From NCBI GenBank assembly GCA_902802305.1, contig CADCLG010000025.1, positions 1 through 48,693 on the forward strand: 48,693 nt of DNA, given 5' to 3'. Of this stretch, positions 31,939 through 41,332 are shown piece after piece. Numbering within the stretch: position 1 is the stretch's first letter; every line of letters starts with the position of its first letter. This DNA comes from an uncultured Spirochaetaceae bacterium (GTDB lineage: Bacteria > Spirochaetota > Spirochaetia > Treponematales > Treponemataceae). Position numbers and translations under genes: made by a program. Below the pieces are notes generated by a model. It searched no databases. It saw nothing but the letters and a program-made list of their open reading frames with translations, and had not been told where the DNA came from.

Positions 31939-34128
31939 TTATAATTCATTCACAGAAACCAGCTCAAAACCGCAGTCTAAAAGAGCGCAAATCAGCAGGT
32001 CTAAATAATTGTAAAGAGGGTCAAGTCTGTTGCCTTGAGAAAAACCGATGGAAACAGGGACAATTCCACCTCCAAGCTGGCGCAGAGTATAGCAGTAATC
32101 GAGGATTATTTTTTCAGGGGAAATATTTTTGTCGAGTTTTTCACAGTCATTGTTGAGGTGATATGAGTTTATATAAGTGTAGCCGGCTTTTTTTCCATGA
32201 GAAATTATATCTGGAGTAACTGAATAAAAAGGTGTATGCCAATATAAAGACAATTCTTTTCCTGTGCACTGGAAGAATTCATCTTCATTTCGAGCCAAGC
32301 CGCGGCGGATAAATTCTTCATCAACGTGGAAAGGATTATCAACCAAATCTGTATTAGAAAAGAACATTGAGCCTACAGAAAAATCATTCATGACAATCTG
32401 AGAGGTTTCTGCAGGATAGCGGCGGATAAATTCCCCGTTCAAGAAGAAGGAACCCGGTACATTGTATTTTTTTACCATTGAAATAATCTGTGATAGTCCG
32501 TCTGCATTATCATAGCCGTCAAAAACCAGAGCAACTTTTGAAGTCTCGCCGTTTTTTTCGCCTGATTTTTTATACATAGGATTTGTTACCGGCTTCTTAG
32601 AAAGAGAACGGATATAAAGGGCATTTTTATAATATTTATTGGGTGTAGTTCCCGTAAAAACCCTGTATCTTCCATTTTGAATCTGAGGCTGATTATCCAA
32701 ACTTGCAGCTTTTTTCCAGGTAAAGCTTTCACGGCTGAACCTATAGAAAGCATTATCTTCCTGAATGGCAATCACAGCAAGAGAAAGAGGCTCCCAAAGA
32801 CAAGCCTGGGCTGATGAAAGCATGTAGAGCTGCAAAGTATTTGAAATTAAATTCCACTTCTGAATGCTTTTATTTCCGCCTACAAAAAGCGTATTTCTAT
32901 CGCTCCATACCACAGAAATATAATTTTCACCAGTAAGCTCATTTGTAAGCTTCCAGGTGTTTATATCAAAAATAGAAATCTTCTGCCCGGAAAGAACTGC
33001 AATTTTTCTTTTATCTGGAGAAAGACTTGGTTTATTTGAATTTTTCAAGCTTAAAACCGGAATTTTTGTTTCGGAAAGCATGAAGACATCGCACATTTCT
33101 GAACTTCCATCATAAGGAAGTTTTTCCAGCCAGAGAATTGGATTAGATTTGTCATCCCAGAAAATATAAGCATCTATCAAAGAAGCGGTAGAATCTGTGT
33201 AAGGACTTGAATATACAACATCAAGATAATCAGCCGAACCAGAATTCTTTTTTAACTTCAAATATGAAAACAGTTTTTTATTCTGAATTACGACAAAAGA
33301 ATTAACTGCTGCATTTGCTGAAAATTTATCAGTCTTTGGATTAAACTGGAAGGGAAAACGTCCAATGGCCTTCCCCTGCCCTATAATTCCAGAATAAAGC
33401 CCGATTGTATATAATTCCTTCGAATTGATTTGATAAATTAAATAATCATCAACATAAACAAGATTTTTTTCTGAAGTCCAGTTTACGGAATTGATTGTTC
33501 CCCGCCCTATTTTTCTGTATTTTTCATCCATTTCAACAGAGCGGATAACTGCATCAGGATTGCAAAAAAGAATATTTCCGTTATTTTCATAAAGAACAAG
33601 AGATGAATCCGGAGCCCATTTTACAGGAACACTTTCATAACTCAATCGAACCTGCTCACACAAAACTGCATTCTGGCCCGTCAAAACATTTTGAACAATC
33701 AGAACTCCAGAACTTAAAGTATCTTTTTCTATTTTACAAATCCATTTTCCGTCAGGACTTACAGCATAAGGTTCAACAGGCAGGGAATTTTCAGGAATAT
33801 CAGATTCAGACTCTACCCATGCGAATCGCTCACTTACTGTATTAAAGTGCCCCCTTCCATAGCGGTTACGAACCTGTAAAATTTTACCACCGTCCAAAAG
33901 CTCCATTTTCTCAGGATAGCAGGTTAACAATTCAGGTGTTTTTTCAGGCAGCCCGTCCTTCAATTTAGCATAAAACAAAGAAGAATATTCTTTCATTCCG
34001 GTCATATCCTGCTTTACAGTGAATAAAACTTCATCTGAGGAATTCAAATCGACGCTTCCAAAAGAAATCTTTGCAAACAGCGAAATAGAAAGTAAAGAAA
34101 AGAAAATGACCGAAATTATTTTTTTCAT
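31939..34128 (-). CDS. Secreted beta-propeller plus NodB-like domain protein, zinc ligands lost
   Basis: A 729-residue protein with signal peptide MKKIISVIFFSLLSISLFA. Residues 20 to about 500 look like WD40/TolB-type beta-propeller repeats (YAVSPDGKWICK, KWAPDSSLVLYENN, PSLSPDKRKIAVLSG). Residues 530-729 resemble NodB polysaccharide deacetylases (VALVFDGYDNADG, VPGSFFLNGEFI, LYWHTPFYSVTPDI). The usual HxxxH zinc motif is replaced by FSVGSMFFSN, so deacetylase activity is doubtful and a glycan-binding role is more likely. It starts through a 4-nt overlap with the zinc-ribbon gene. Confidence 0.78.
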   Translation of the reverse strand: MKKIISVIFFSLLSISLFAKISFGSVDLNSSDEVLFTVKQDMTGMKEYSSLFYAKLKDGLPEKTPELLTCYPEKMELLDGGKILQVRNRYGRGHFNTVSERFAWVESESDIPENSLPVEPYAVSPDGKWICKIEKDTLSSGVLIVQNVLTGQNAVLCEQVRLSYESVPVKWAPDSSLVLYENNGNILFCNPDAVIRSVEMDEKYRKIGRGTINSVNWTSEKNLVYVDDYLIYQINSKELYTIGLYSGIIGQGKAIGRFPFQFNPKTDKFSANAAVNSFVVIQNKKLFSYLKLKKNSGSADYLDVVYSSPYTDSTASLIDAYIFWDDKSNPILWLEKLPYDGSSEMCDVFMLSETKIPVLSLKNSNKPSLSPDKRKIAVLSGQKISIFDINTWKLTNELTGENYISVVWSDRNTLFVGGNKSIQKWNLISNTLQLYMLSSAQACLWEPLSLAVIAIQEDNAFYRFSRESFTWKKAASLDNQPQIQNGRYRVFTGTTPNKYYKNALYIRSLSKKPVTNPMYKKSGEKNGETSKVALVFDGYDNADGLSQIISMVKKYNVPGSFFLNGEFIRRYPAETSQIVMNDFSVGSMFFSNTDLVDNPFHVDEEFIRRGLARNEDEFFQCTGKELSLYWHTPFYSVTPDIISHGKKAGYTYINSYHLNNDCEKLDKNISPEKIILDYCYTLRQLGGGIVPVSIGFSQGNRLDPLYNYLDLLICALLDCGFELVSVNEL

Positions 34129-34370
34129 TTATGCATCTCCGCACTCAAAGCCATAACAGAAAGCTCTTCTTCAAGCTCATCAATCTCTTTTTTCATCTCG
34201 TAAAGATGCTTTCTGCGTTTATCTCTTACAGATTTTTCATAATAATTAAACATAGCATCAAGCGAAGTTTCCTTATTATGACTGATTTTTGAAAAACCGC
34301 ACCAGGGACAATACAAAAAATCATTATCTATAGTTCTTCCACAACCTTCACAAACACAAATATTATACAT
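34125..34370 (-). CDS. Small zinc-ribbon protein with coiled-coil tail
   Basis: An 81-residue protein with two CxxC knuckles, C7-EG-C10 and C21-PW-C24, forming a zinc ribbon. The C-terminal half is a charged helix, KRRKHLYEMKKEIDELEEEL, that could form a coiled coil. It overlaps the propeller gene by four bases and probably is translated together with it. It may be a DNA-, RNA- or protein-binding adaptor; there is no closer clue. Confidence 0.78.
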   Translation of the reverse strand: MYNICVCEGCGRTIDNDFLYCPWCGFSKISHNKETSLDAMFNYYEKSVRDKRRKHLYEMKKEIDELEEELSVMALSAEMHK

Positions 34371-34415
34371 ATCTTTCTATCCTTATAAAATCCTTATCAG
34401 GTAAAAATCAAAACA

Positions 34416-35660
34416 CTAACGCTTTAAAATTGTCATTGGATCTATTCGGGTGCCGTTTTTATAAACCATAAAATGCAGATGAGGTCCAGTTGAATATCCG
34501 GTAGAACCTACAAGCCCTATTCTTGTTCCCTGACTTACCCAGGCGCCTTTTTTTACCAAAGCCTTGTACATGTGGGCATACAAAGTCTGATAACCGTTTC
34601 CATGATCTATGATTACATAATTTCCATAAACACGATTTGAACTTACAGCCGAAACCCGTCCGCTTTGAGAAGCAAGGATTGGAGTTCCCTGAGGACAAGC
34701 CATATCTGTTCCCGTATGAAAAGACCTTACTCCCGTAAAAGGATCCGCTCTCCAGCCATAAGGAGAAGACCATCTGAAAGCAGCAGAAATAGGAAGAATA
34801 AAAAGCTCCCCCATAGCATTCTGCAGCGTCTTTCGGTCAAGAGCGGCTCCAGGAATAAAGAGAACCTGACCAACAGTAAGCTCTTCACTGGAAAGTTCAT
34901 TTGCATCTAAAAGCGCTTCCATTTTAACATTATATTTCCCTACAATAGAATTAATGGAATCACCCTTTTGAACCGTATAAACTATTCCGTCCATTGAAGG
35001 TATCTTTAATTTCTGACCTGCCGCCAGCTGACGAACATTGCTTATATCATTAACTGCAATCAAAGTTGAAATATTTGACAATCCAAACTTTTTTGTTATT
35101 CCGCTGATTGTATCACCAGACTTAACTTTATAATTCTGATAGGTTACAGCCTGAACTATAATAGAAGAATCCACTGAAAAATCTGCATCCAGAAGCTTAC
35201 CGTCAGAATCAACCTTTAGAGAATCATCCAAGGCAAAAGAAGACATAAAATTATCAAGATGTTCAAAATCAGCTGATTCAGAGTAATTAAGAAGAACAGG
35301 CCCGGTATGATTCAGATGAAAAAAATAAATATTGAGCGCAAAAATACCGGCTGCAAAAACTAAAGCCAAAATCAAGGACATAAGAGCTATAGTTTTTATA
35401 TTCTGTTTTAGAAAGGCTCCAAATAAAGACACGCCTCTTCCTATTCCGGCAAAAATCATTCTTACAGAAAAAGGCTTACGAACTTTTCCCGCCTTGAAGG
35501 TATAGCGTTCCTCAGGATATGAAAAACTATATGAAACATCATTAACTGTTCTGCTTTTAGCTTTATATCGTTTTTTTATATTAAAAGCTCCGATTGCTCC
35601 ATTAAAAAGATTAAAGGAAGGGCGTTTCGGGGATTTTTCTACATAACTTATAATTTCCAT
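34416..35660 (-). CDS. LysM-M23 murein endopeptidase, membrane-anchored
   Basis: A 414-residue protein. After about 88 cytoplasmic residues, one transmembrane helix lies at 89-113. Two LysM domains follow at 176-221 (YKVKSGDTISGITKKFGLSN) and 227-270, then an M23 domain at 299-410. The zinc ligands are His315 and Asp319 (FHTGTD) and His396 of HLH, with His363 as the catalytic histidine, so it should be an active peptidoglycan endopeptidase in the periplasm. It is divergent from a penicillin-binding protein gene. No clear ribosome site is seen at its ATG. Confidence 0.88.
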   Translation of the reverse strand: MEIISYVEKSPKRPSFNLFNGAIGAFNIKKRYKAKSRTVNDVSYSFSYPEERYTFKAGKVRKPFSVRMIFAGIGRGVSLFGAFLKQNIKTIALMSLILALVFAAGIFALNIYFFHLNHTGPVLLNYSESADFEHLDNFMSSFALDDSLKVDSDGKLLDADFSVDSSIIVQAVTYQNYKVKSGDTISGITKKFGLSNISTLIAVNDISNVRQLAAGQKLKIPSMDGIVYTVQKGDSINSIVGKYNVKMEALLDANELSSEELTVGQVLFIPGAALDRKTLQNAMGELFILPISAAFRWSSPYGWRADPFTGVRSFHTGTDMACPQGTPILASQSGRVSAVSSNRVYGNYVIIDHGNGYQTLYAHMYKALVKKGAWVSQGTRIGLVGSTGYSTGPHLHFMVYKNGTRIDPMTILKR

Positions 35661-35782
35661 ACTTGTCTATCGACAATTTTTTATTATCAGATTAGAAGAT
35701 TATATGGATATTTTGTAAGATAAAGGGTATAGTTTAAAAGCATCTTTCTGTATGAAAGAAATATTTCTGGGCGGGAGAAATA

Positions 35783-37571
35783 ATGAATACATTTTTTAAA
35801 AAAGGAAGACTCATTGTCTTTTTTACAGGATGCTCAATCATACTGGTTTTATTAATCTGTGCATATTTTAAACTGGCAATAAAACCTGCACCTCAAAAAA
35901 TCAAAAATCCACCACTTGTTGAACGAGGTTCAATTGTTGACCGTTCAGGTGCACCTCTCGCAGTGCAAACCAATTTTTACAGAATCGGATTAAATACAAA
36001 GGACGTAAAAGACAAAAATAACTTTATCCGTGTAATGGCTCCGCTTTTTGACCTTACAGAATCAGAATTGGAAGAAAAAATCTCCCGCAAAAGAGAATAT
36101 GTAATTCTTAAAAAGAAGGCAAGCCAAACTGAATATGAAGATATAAAAGAAACTGCTTCAGAAAATGGCTTTATATTTGTTAATTATGAAAAGCTTCCGG
36201 GTAGAATCTATCCTAACTTTGCCCTAGCTTCTTCTTTAATTGGCTATATGGGTGATGAGGGAAATGGACTTGCAGGAATAGAGTTTTCACAGCAATCACT
36301 GCTCTACCCGGAAATTGACAAAAGCCTTGAAACACCTGAGCAGGGAAAAAATATATTCCTCAGTATTGATTCAAATCTTCAATATAAATTGGAAAAAATT
36401 GCCTACAACACAATGGCAGAAACTCAAGCTGAATGTATGATGATGCTCGCTGTTGATTCAAAAACAGGAGAAATATTATCATACATAAGTCTTCCTGCCG
36501 CAGATTTAAATGAATACGGAACTGCTTCTCCTGAATCAAAAATCAACAGAATTGCAAATGATGCCTATGAACCTGGCTCTGTTTTTAAAATATTTACACT
36601 TGGTATAGTTTATGATTCAAAGGGCATTTCTGGACCACCATGGCTGGATTTCTCCGCGGGATGCCCTGAAATATTCCTGCAATGACGTTTTTGGGCAAAT
36701 AAGCGACAGAATCTCGGAAGAAGACTTTATAGCAAGAATCCGACAGCTGGGCTTTGGGCAGAAAACAGGAATTGAACTTTCTGGTGAAACTACAGGAGTT
36801 GTAAAAGACCCGGACAGCAAATCCTGGTCTGCACGTTCAAAACCTACAATTGCAATTGGTCAGGAAATAAGCGTTTCTGCCCTTCAGATGGTTGAAGCGG
36901 CAACTGCAATTGCAAACGGAGGTATTCCGGTAAAGCTTTCGGTAATCCACAAAATCACAAATAAAGATGGAACTGTTTTTTACGAGCACGAGCCGGAATA
37001 TAAAGACCGGGTTTTCAAAAAAACAACATCTGATTATGTCTTGAGTTGTATGGAAACCACAGCTGTTTCCGGTACAGGTTCGCGAGCAAATATTGGTGAT
37101 GTAGCAATCGGCGTTAAAACAGGAACTGCTCAGATGGCAGATAAAGTAAAGGGTGGTTACAGCGAAACAGACTTCATCTCAAGTTGTATTTCCATTTTCC
37201 CTATTGAAGATCCGCAAATTATTCTTTACATAGTTGTAGAAAAAGCAAAAGGTGAAACTTACGGTGGACGAATTGTAGCTCCTGTTATTGCGGAAGCAGC
37301 AGATACTATCATAGATTATATGGGAATGAGCCGTGGAGGAGCTTCTTCACTGGAACACAACGGAGTTATAACCATACCAAATACAAAGAATATTAAAATT
37401 GGTGACTTACTTCCAGACTTTAGAGGCTTGTCAAAAAAAGATTTACTGCCTTTGATTGAACAGGCAGAAGTAAAATTGAATATAAATGGCAGCGGCTGGG
37501 TTGTAAATCAAACACCAGAACCAGATTCTCCTGTAACAGAGGATATGATAATTGAACTCTATCTGGAATAA
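35783..37571 (+). pseudogene. Class B penicillin-binding protein, frame broken between SxxK and SxN
   Basis: The 5' part begins with a good CGGGAG site and encodes a membrane helix (11-32), a PBP dimerisation region (ERGSIVDRSGAPLAVQ) and SxxK (EPGSVFKIF, Ser266). Translation then leaves the correct frame near base 36610. The rest, with HHGWISPRDALKYSCND (SxN), VKTGTAQ (KTG) and a PASTA-like C-terminus, continues in another frame. Ser266 and the SxN serine are only 97 nt apart; 50-58 codons is normal. So about 20 codons plus a frame phase are missing. It is a real deletion or an assembly error; a slippery site was not seen. Confidence 0.75.
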
Positions 37572-39456
37572 AAATATTTCTGCCTTTAAAAAGCGTTTTC
37601 CTTCTCTTGCAGATATTTACGGGCAAGTAATTCAAGATATTCAAAAGCTTCAAGCTAATGAAGGAGACCTGACTTCTCTTATTCAGAAAATCATACCTTC
37701 CTGGGAAATCATTCCAGCTAAAAACGGAAGTCTTACTGCCCTTGAAAATAAAATTAGACTTCATTCTTCATATAATCCCCAAAGAGAAGCCCAGCAGACT
37801 TCCGAAAAACTTTTAAATGATGCGAAAAAGCTGCTCCAGAATAATGCAGGCGGATATACAAAAGCGTCAATTGTTTTTTTAGGCTTTGGATTAGGTTATC
37901 AAATCTGTGAACTGTCAGAAAAAATTAAGGAAGAAGGATTAGAAAATAAAATAAAGATTATTCTTATTGAACCAGAGCCCGCTCATTTTTTTGCAACACT
38001 AAACATTCTGGACTGGACCAAAGTTTTTGAAATTGAAGAGCTTATTCTTGCAATTGGATGCCCTGTCGATTCAATAATTCCTCTTTTGGAAAATCAGGAA
38101 AAACTGAACCTTGGGGGCCAAGGCATTTCCTCTTCCATATTTTTCACAAATCCACCTTTCATCGCCCATAATCAGGAATATTTTAATTCTGTTCTCACTT
38201 TGATAGAACGCAATAAATCAAAAAATGAAATAAATGTTGCAACTTACGAAAAGTTTGTAAAGCTTTGGGCAAAAAACAGCATAAAAAATATTCATCAGAT
38301 AGAAAAATGCAGAACGATTAATGAAGTCATTACGGAAAAAACAAATTGTGCTGAAAAGGAAAGTTTAAAGGACAAGGATTTCTCAAAAGAAAAAAACTTT
38401 CTTTTGATTGCAGCAGGACCTTCCCTCGAAAAAATCCTTCCATATTTACATCAGCTAAAAGGACGAATGACTCTTGTTTGCGTTGAAACGGCCCTTCACG
38501 CCCTTCTTAAAGCCAAGCTTGAACCGGATTATATTGTTTTGACTGACCCTCAATTCTGGGCTTATAAACACATAGCTGGCTTGCAGGCTCCTGAAAGTAC
38601 TTTAGTCTGTCCAATAAGCGTTTATCCTGATGTATTCAGATTTAAATGCAGGGAAATAATCCTCTGCTCTGATTTATTCCCAATAAGTCGCTATTTTGAA
38701 AAGCTGCTCGGAACTTTTGGGGATTTAGGGGCCGGCGGTTCGGTGGCAAGTTCTGCATGGACACTATGCCGGCTTTTGGGAGCAAAAAACATTTATCTTG
38801 CCGGTTTAGATTTAGCTTTTCCTAACAAACAAAGCCACATAAAAGGCAGCAGCGGAGAGCAGGCATTTTTTACTAATTCAAGCAAAATAAATGCTGCTGA
38901 AAAATCCCTTTGCCGCGTAATGTATGGCGCAAATCCAGAATACGGTCTGGACTACAAGGGAGAAAAAGTCCTCACAGATTCCAGAATGAAAATGTTTGCC
39001 TGGTGGTTTGAAAGTAAAATTGCCGCGAGCCCGGAAACAAAAACTTTTACTCTGTCTGAGCAAAGCCTTAAGATTCCGGGAGTTATACCAGTTGCTATAG
39101 AAGAACTTGCTGCTGGATTTAAAAACAATTGCGCTAATAAGGCAGAAAAATTAGTCAAACAGGGAGATATGAAGTCAATGCGTGCGGCTTTGTCTGATGC
39201 TATAAAATCATACCGAACTAATCTTAACAAACTGCAAGCACTTATAAACAAAGCCGTAGAAAAATGCATAATAAATGATGCAAATCTTTCAGCGGAACTC
39301 GAACAGATAAAGAATCAGCTCAGAGAAAATCCTCTCTACGAAATAATACGTTTAGGAAAACCATCACAGAAATATTTATCTGAGCACCAGACCACACCTC
39401 CACAACTCGCGCTATACCAGAAAATACAAAAAGAATTGGAATATTATCTTATATAA
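37552..39456 (+). CDS. MptE-like (DUF115) motility-associated-factor type protein
   Basis: A 634-residue protein with a central domain of the MptE/DUF115 family (FLLIAAGPSLEKILPYLHQL, IVLTDPQFWAYKH, GDLGAGGSVASSAWTLCRLLG, YLAGLDLAF). Relatives are 6-hydroxymethylpterin diphosphokinase-like or sugar-transferring Maf proteins linked to flagellin modification. The N-terminal 230 residues also look enzymatic (FLGFGLGYQICEL, IILIEPEPAHF). Start is a TTG overlapping the 3' end of the broken PBP gene by 20 nt, with GAGG upstream. Its donor and acceptor are unknown. Confidence 0.8.
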   Translation: MNSIWNKNISAFKKRFPSLADIYGQVIQDIQKLQANEGDLTSLIQKIIPSWEIIPAKNGSLTALENKIRLHSSYNPQREAQQTSEKLLNDAKKLLQNNAGGYTKASIVFLGFGLGYQICELSEKIKEEGLENKIKIILIEPEPAHFFATLNILDWTKVFEIEELILAIGCPVDSIIPLLENQEKLNLGGQGISSSIFFTNPPFIAHNQEYFNSVLTLIERNKSKNEINVATYEKFVKLWAKNSIKNIHQIEKCRTINEVITEKTNCAEKESLKDKDFSKEKNFLLIAAGPSLEKILPYLHQLKGRMTLVCVETALHALLKAKLEPDYIVLTDPQFWAYKHIAGLQAPESTLVCPISVYPDVFRFKCREIILCSDLFPISRYFEKLLGTFGDLGAGGSVASSAWTLCRLLGAKNIYLAGLDLAFPNKQSHIKGSSGEQAFFTNSSKINAAEKSLCRVMYGANPEYGLDYKGEKVLTDSRMKMFAWWFESKIAASPETKTFTLSEQSLKIPGVIPVAIEELAAGFKNNCANKAEKLVKQGDMKSMRAALSDAIKSYRTNLNKLQALINKAVEKCIINDANLSAELEQIKNQLRENPLYEIIRLGKPSQKYLSEHQTTPPQLALYQKIQKELEYYLI

Positions 39457-39617
39457 AAAAACAGAACCAATTACAGGGCCTTAAAAAGGCAATTCCCTCC
39501 CATTTACACTGTTTTATTTATTCATTTTTCCTCCATATTGCATAAAAGATTAAAAAACAGCATAATTTTCTATCATTTTCATAATAAATCTATTTTTTTG
39601 GAAGACAGGAATATTTT

Positions 39618-41330
39618 ATGTTTAAACCGGAACTTATAAACTCGCTTAAAAACTACAATGCTAAAAGCTTTTTCAGCGATTTAATTGCTGGAATTATTGT
39701 AGGAATTATCGCACTTCCTCTGGCAATCGCTTTTGCAATTGCTTCTGGCGTAAACCCTGCTGCCGGTATTTTTACGGCAATCATTGCAGGCTTTTGTATC
39801 AGCGCCTTTGGTGGCAGCCGCGTTCAGATTGGCGGTCCTACAGGAGCTTTTGCGGTAATAGTTTACGGCGTTGTCTCTCAATATGGATTAAGCGGCCTTG
39901 CAACAGCAACTGTAATGGCTGGCATTCTTTTAATTTTGCTGGGCGTTTTTAAGATGGGCGGTCTTGTTAAGTTCATTCCATATACAATTGTAACAGGCTT
40001 TACAGCAGGCATTGCAGTAACAATTGCAGCTGGTCAGATTGGTGACTTTTTTGGACTGTCTCCTGATTTTTCAGTGCCAATGACAATTCTTGGAGAAGAA
40101 TATTCAAAAATGCCTGGTGACTTTTTACCAAAGATGATTGTTTACATAAAATCTGCCGCCACAGTAAACTGGTATTCCTTTGCAATTTCTGCAATCTGTC
40201 TTGCCTTTATTTTTATCTGGTCAAAGTTTATCAAAAAGATTCCGGGAAGCTTTGTCGTAATCATTGCGGCAACTGTAATCACAATTATTCTTGATAAATG
40301 CTGTGGATTAAAAACAGATACAATCGGATTTTTTGCAGACGGCCGGGAGCATTTTATAATTCCAACTACCCTTCCAAAACCACAGCTGCCTGACTTCAGT
40401 ATAAAAACAATTACAACTCTATTCCCAACTGCTATTTCCATTGCAGTTCTGGCGGCAATTGAATCTTTGCTTTCGGCTGTTGTTGCAGACGGTATGATTG
40501 GTTCAAAGCATGATTCAAATACAGAATTGATTGCCCAGGGAATTGCAAATATTGCTTCTCCAATTTTTGGAGGAATCCCGGCTACAGGTGCAATTGCAAG
40601 AACCGCAACAAATATTAAAAACGGTGGAAAAACACCAGTTGCAGGAATCATTCACGCACTGACTCTCCTTATCATTCTTCTTTTTGCAGGAAAATATGCT
40701 ACCTTCATTCCTATGGCAGCTCTCTCGGCTGTTTTAATAAATGTTGCCTGGAATATGGCAGGCTTCCCTGCAATCAAGGCTTTAATGAAAGGTCAGAAAT
40801 CAGATATTTGTGTATTTTTAGTAACATTCTTAATTACTGTTTTTGTTGATTTAACTGTTGCCATCGAAGTTGGTCTGGGCTTTGCAGCCTTCTTCTTTAT
40901 CAAGAAAATGATTGATTTGTCAGAAGTTCAGGACAAACGTGCCAACCTCACAGGCGGAATAAAAACAGATCAGCCGGAAGAAAATCTTGATATTCCTAAG
41001 GATACTCTTGTTTTTGAAATTGAAGGTCCTTTATTCTTTGGTACAGTTCGAAAGTTTGAACTTGCTACAGAACGGGCCCAGACAAACTGTAAGGTCATTA
41101 TTCTTAGAATGAGAAACACTCTCTATCTTGATGCAGGCGGAATCCGTGCCCTTGAGCAGTGTAAAGCCGACTGTGATAGAAAAGGCATTACAATTGTAAT
41201 TTCAGGAATCCACACACAGCCTTACATGCTTCTTGAGAAAACAGGCATGGCAGACAAGCTGGACCGCAAAAATATTTTTGACAATATAAACGACGCGTTG
41301 GCACGGGCAAGAGAATTGACTATAATGTAA
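39618..41330 (+). CDS. SulP-family anion transporter with STAS domain
   Basis: A 570-residue protein. It has about 11-12 membrane helices, the opening DLIAGIIVGIIALPLAIAFA, the GGSRVQIGGPTGAFAVIV motif and the late IPMAALSAVLINVAWNM helix, all SulP signatures. A cytoplasmic STAS domain follows from about residue 450 (FEIEGPLFFGTVRKFE, YLDAGGIRALEQC). SulP proteins carry sulfate, bicarbonate or dicarboxylates, usually with sodium or protons. An AGGA site precedes the ATG by 8 nt. The polA promoter lies inside its last 35 bases. Confidence 0.92.
   Translation: MFKPELINSLKNYNAKSFFSDLIAGIIVGIIALPLAIAFAIASGVNPAAGIFTAIIAGFCISAFGGSRVQIGGPTGAFAVIVYGVVSQYGLSGLATATVMAGILLILLGVFKMGGLVKFIPYTIVTGFTAGIAVTIAAGQIGDFFGLSPDFSVPMTILGEEYSKMPGDFLPKMIVYIKSAATVNWYSFAISAICLAFIFIWSKFIKKIPGSFVVIIAATVITIILDKCCGLKTDTIGFFADGREHFIIPTTLPKPQLPDFSIKTITTLFPTAISIAVLAAIESLLSAVVADGMIGSKHDSNTELIAQGIANIASPIFGGIPATGAIARTATNIKNGGKTPVAGIIHALTLLIILLFAGKYATFIPMAALSAVLINVAWNMAGFPAIKALMKGQKSDICVFLVTFLITVFVDLTVAIEVGLGFAAFFFIKKMIDLSEVQDKRANLTGGIKTDQPEENLDIPKDTLVFEIEGPLFFGTVRKFELATERAQTNCKVIILRMRNTLYLDAGGIRALEQCKADCDRKGITIVISGIHTQPYMLLEKTGMADKLDRKNIFDNINDALARARELTIM
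41298..41326 (+). promoter_or_regulatory. polA promoter inside the SulP coding end (leaderless)
   Basis: TTGGCA, exactly 17 nt, then TATAAT. The -10 ends 6 nt before the polA ATG, so transcription is expected to begin at the start codon. No ribosome site precedes it. Confidence 0.7.
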
Positions 41331-41332
41331 GC

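Noticed and set aside
36610..36690. Programmed ribosomal frameshift in the PBP gene
   Set aside because: No slippery heptamer or stimulating hairpin is apparent, and about 20 codons are missing as well, which a frameshift alone would not restore.
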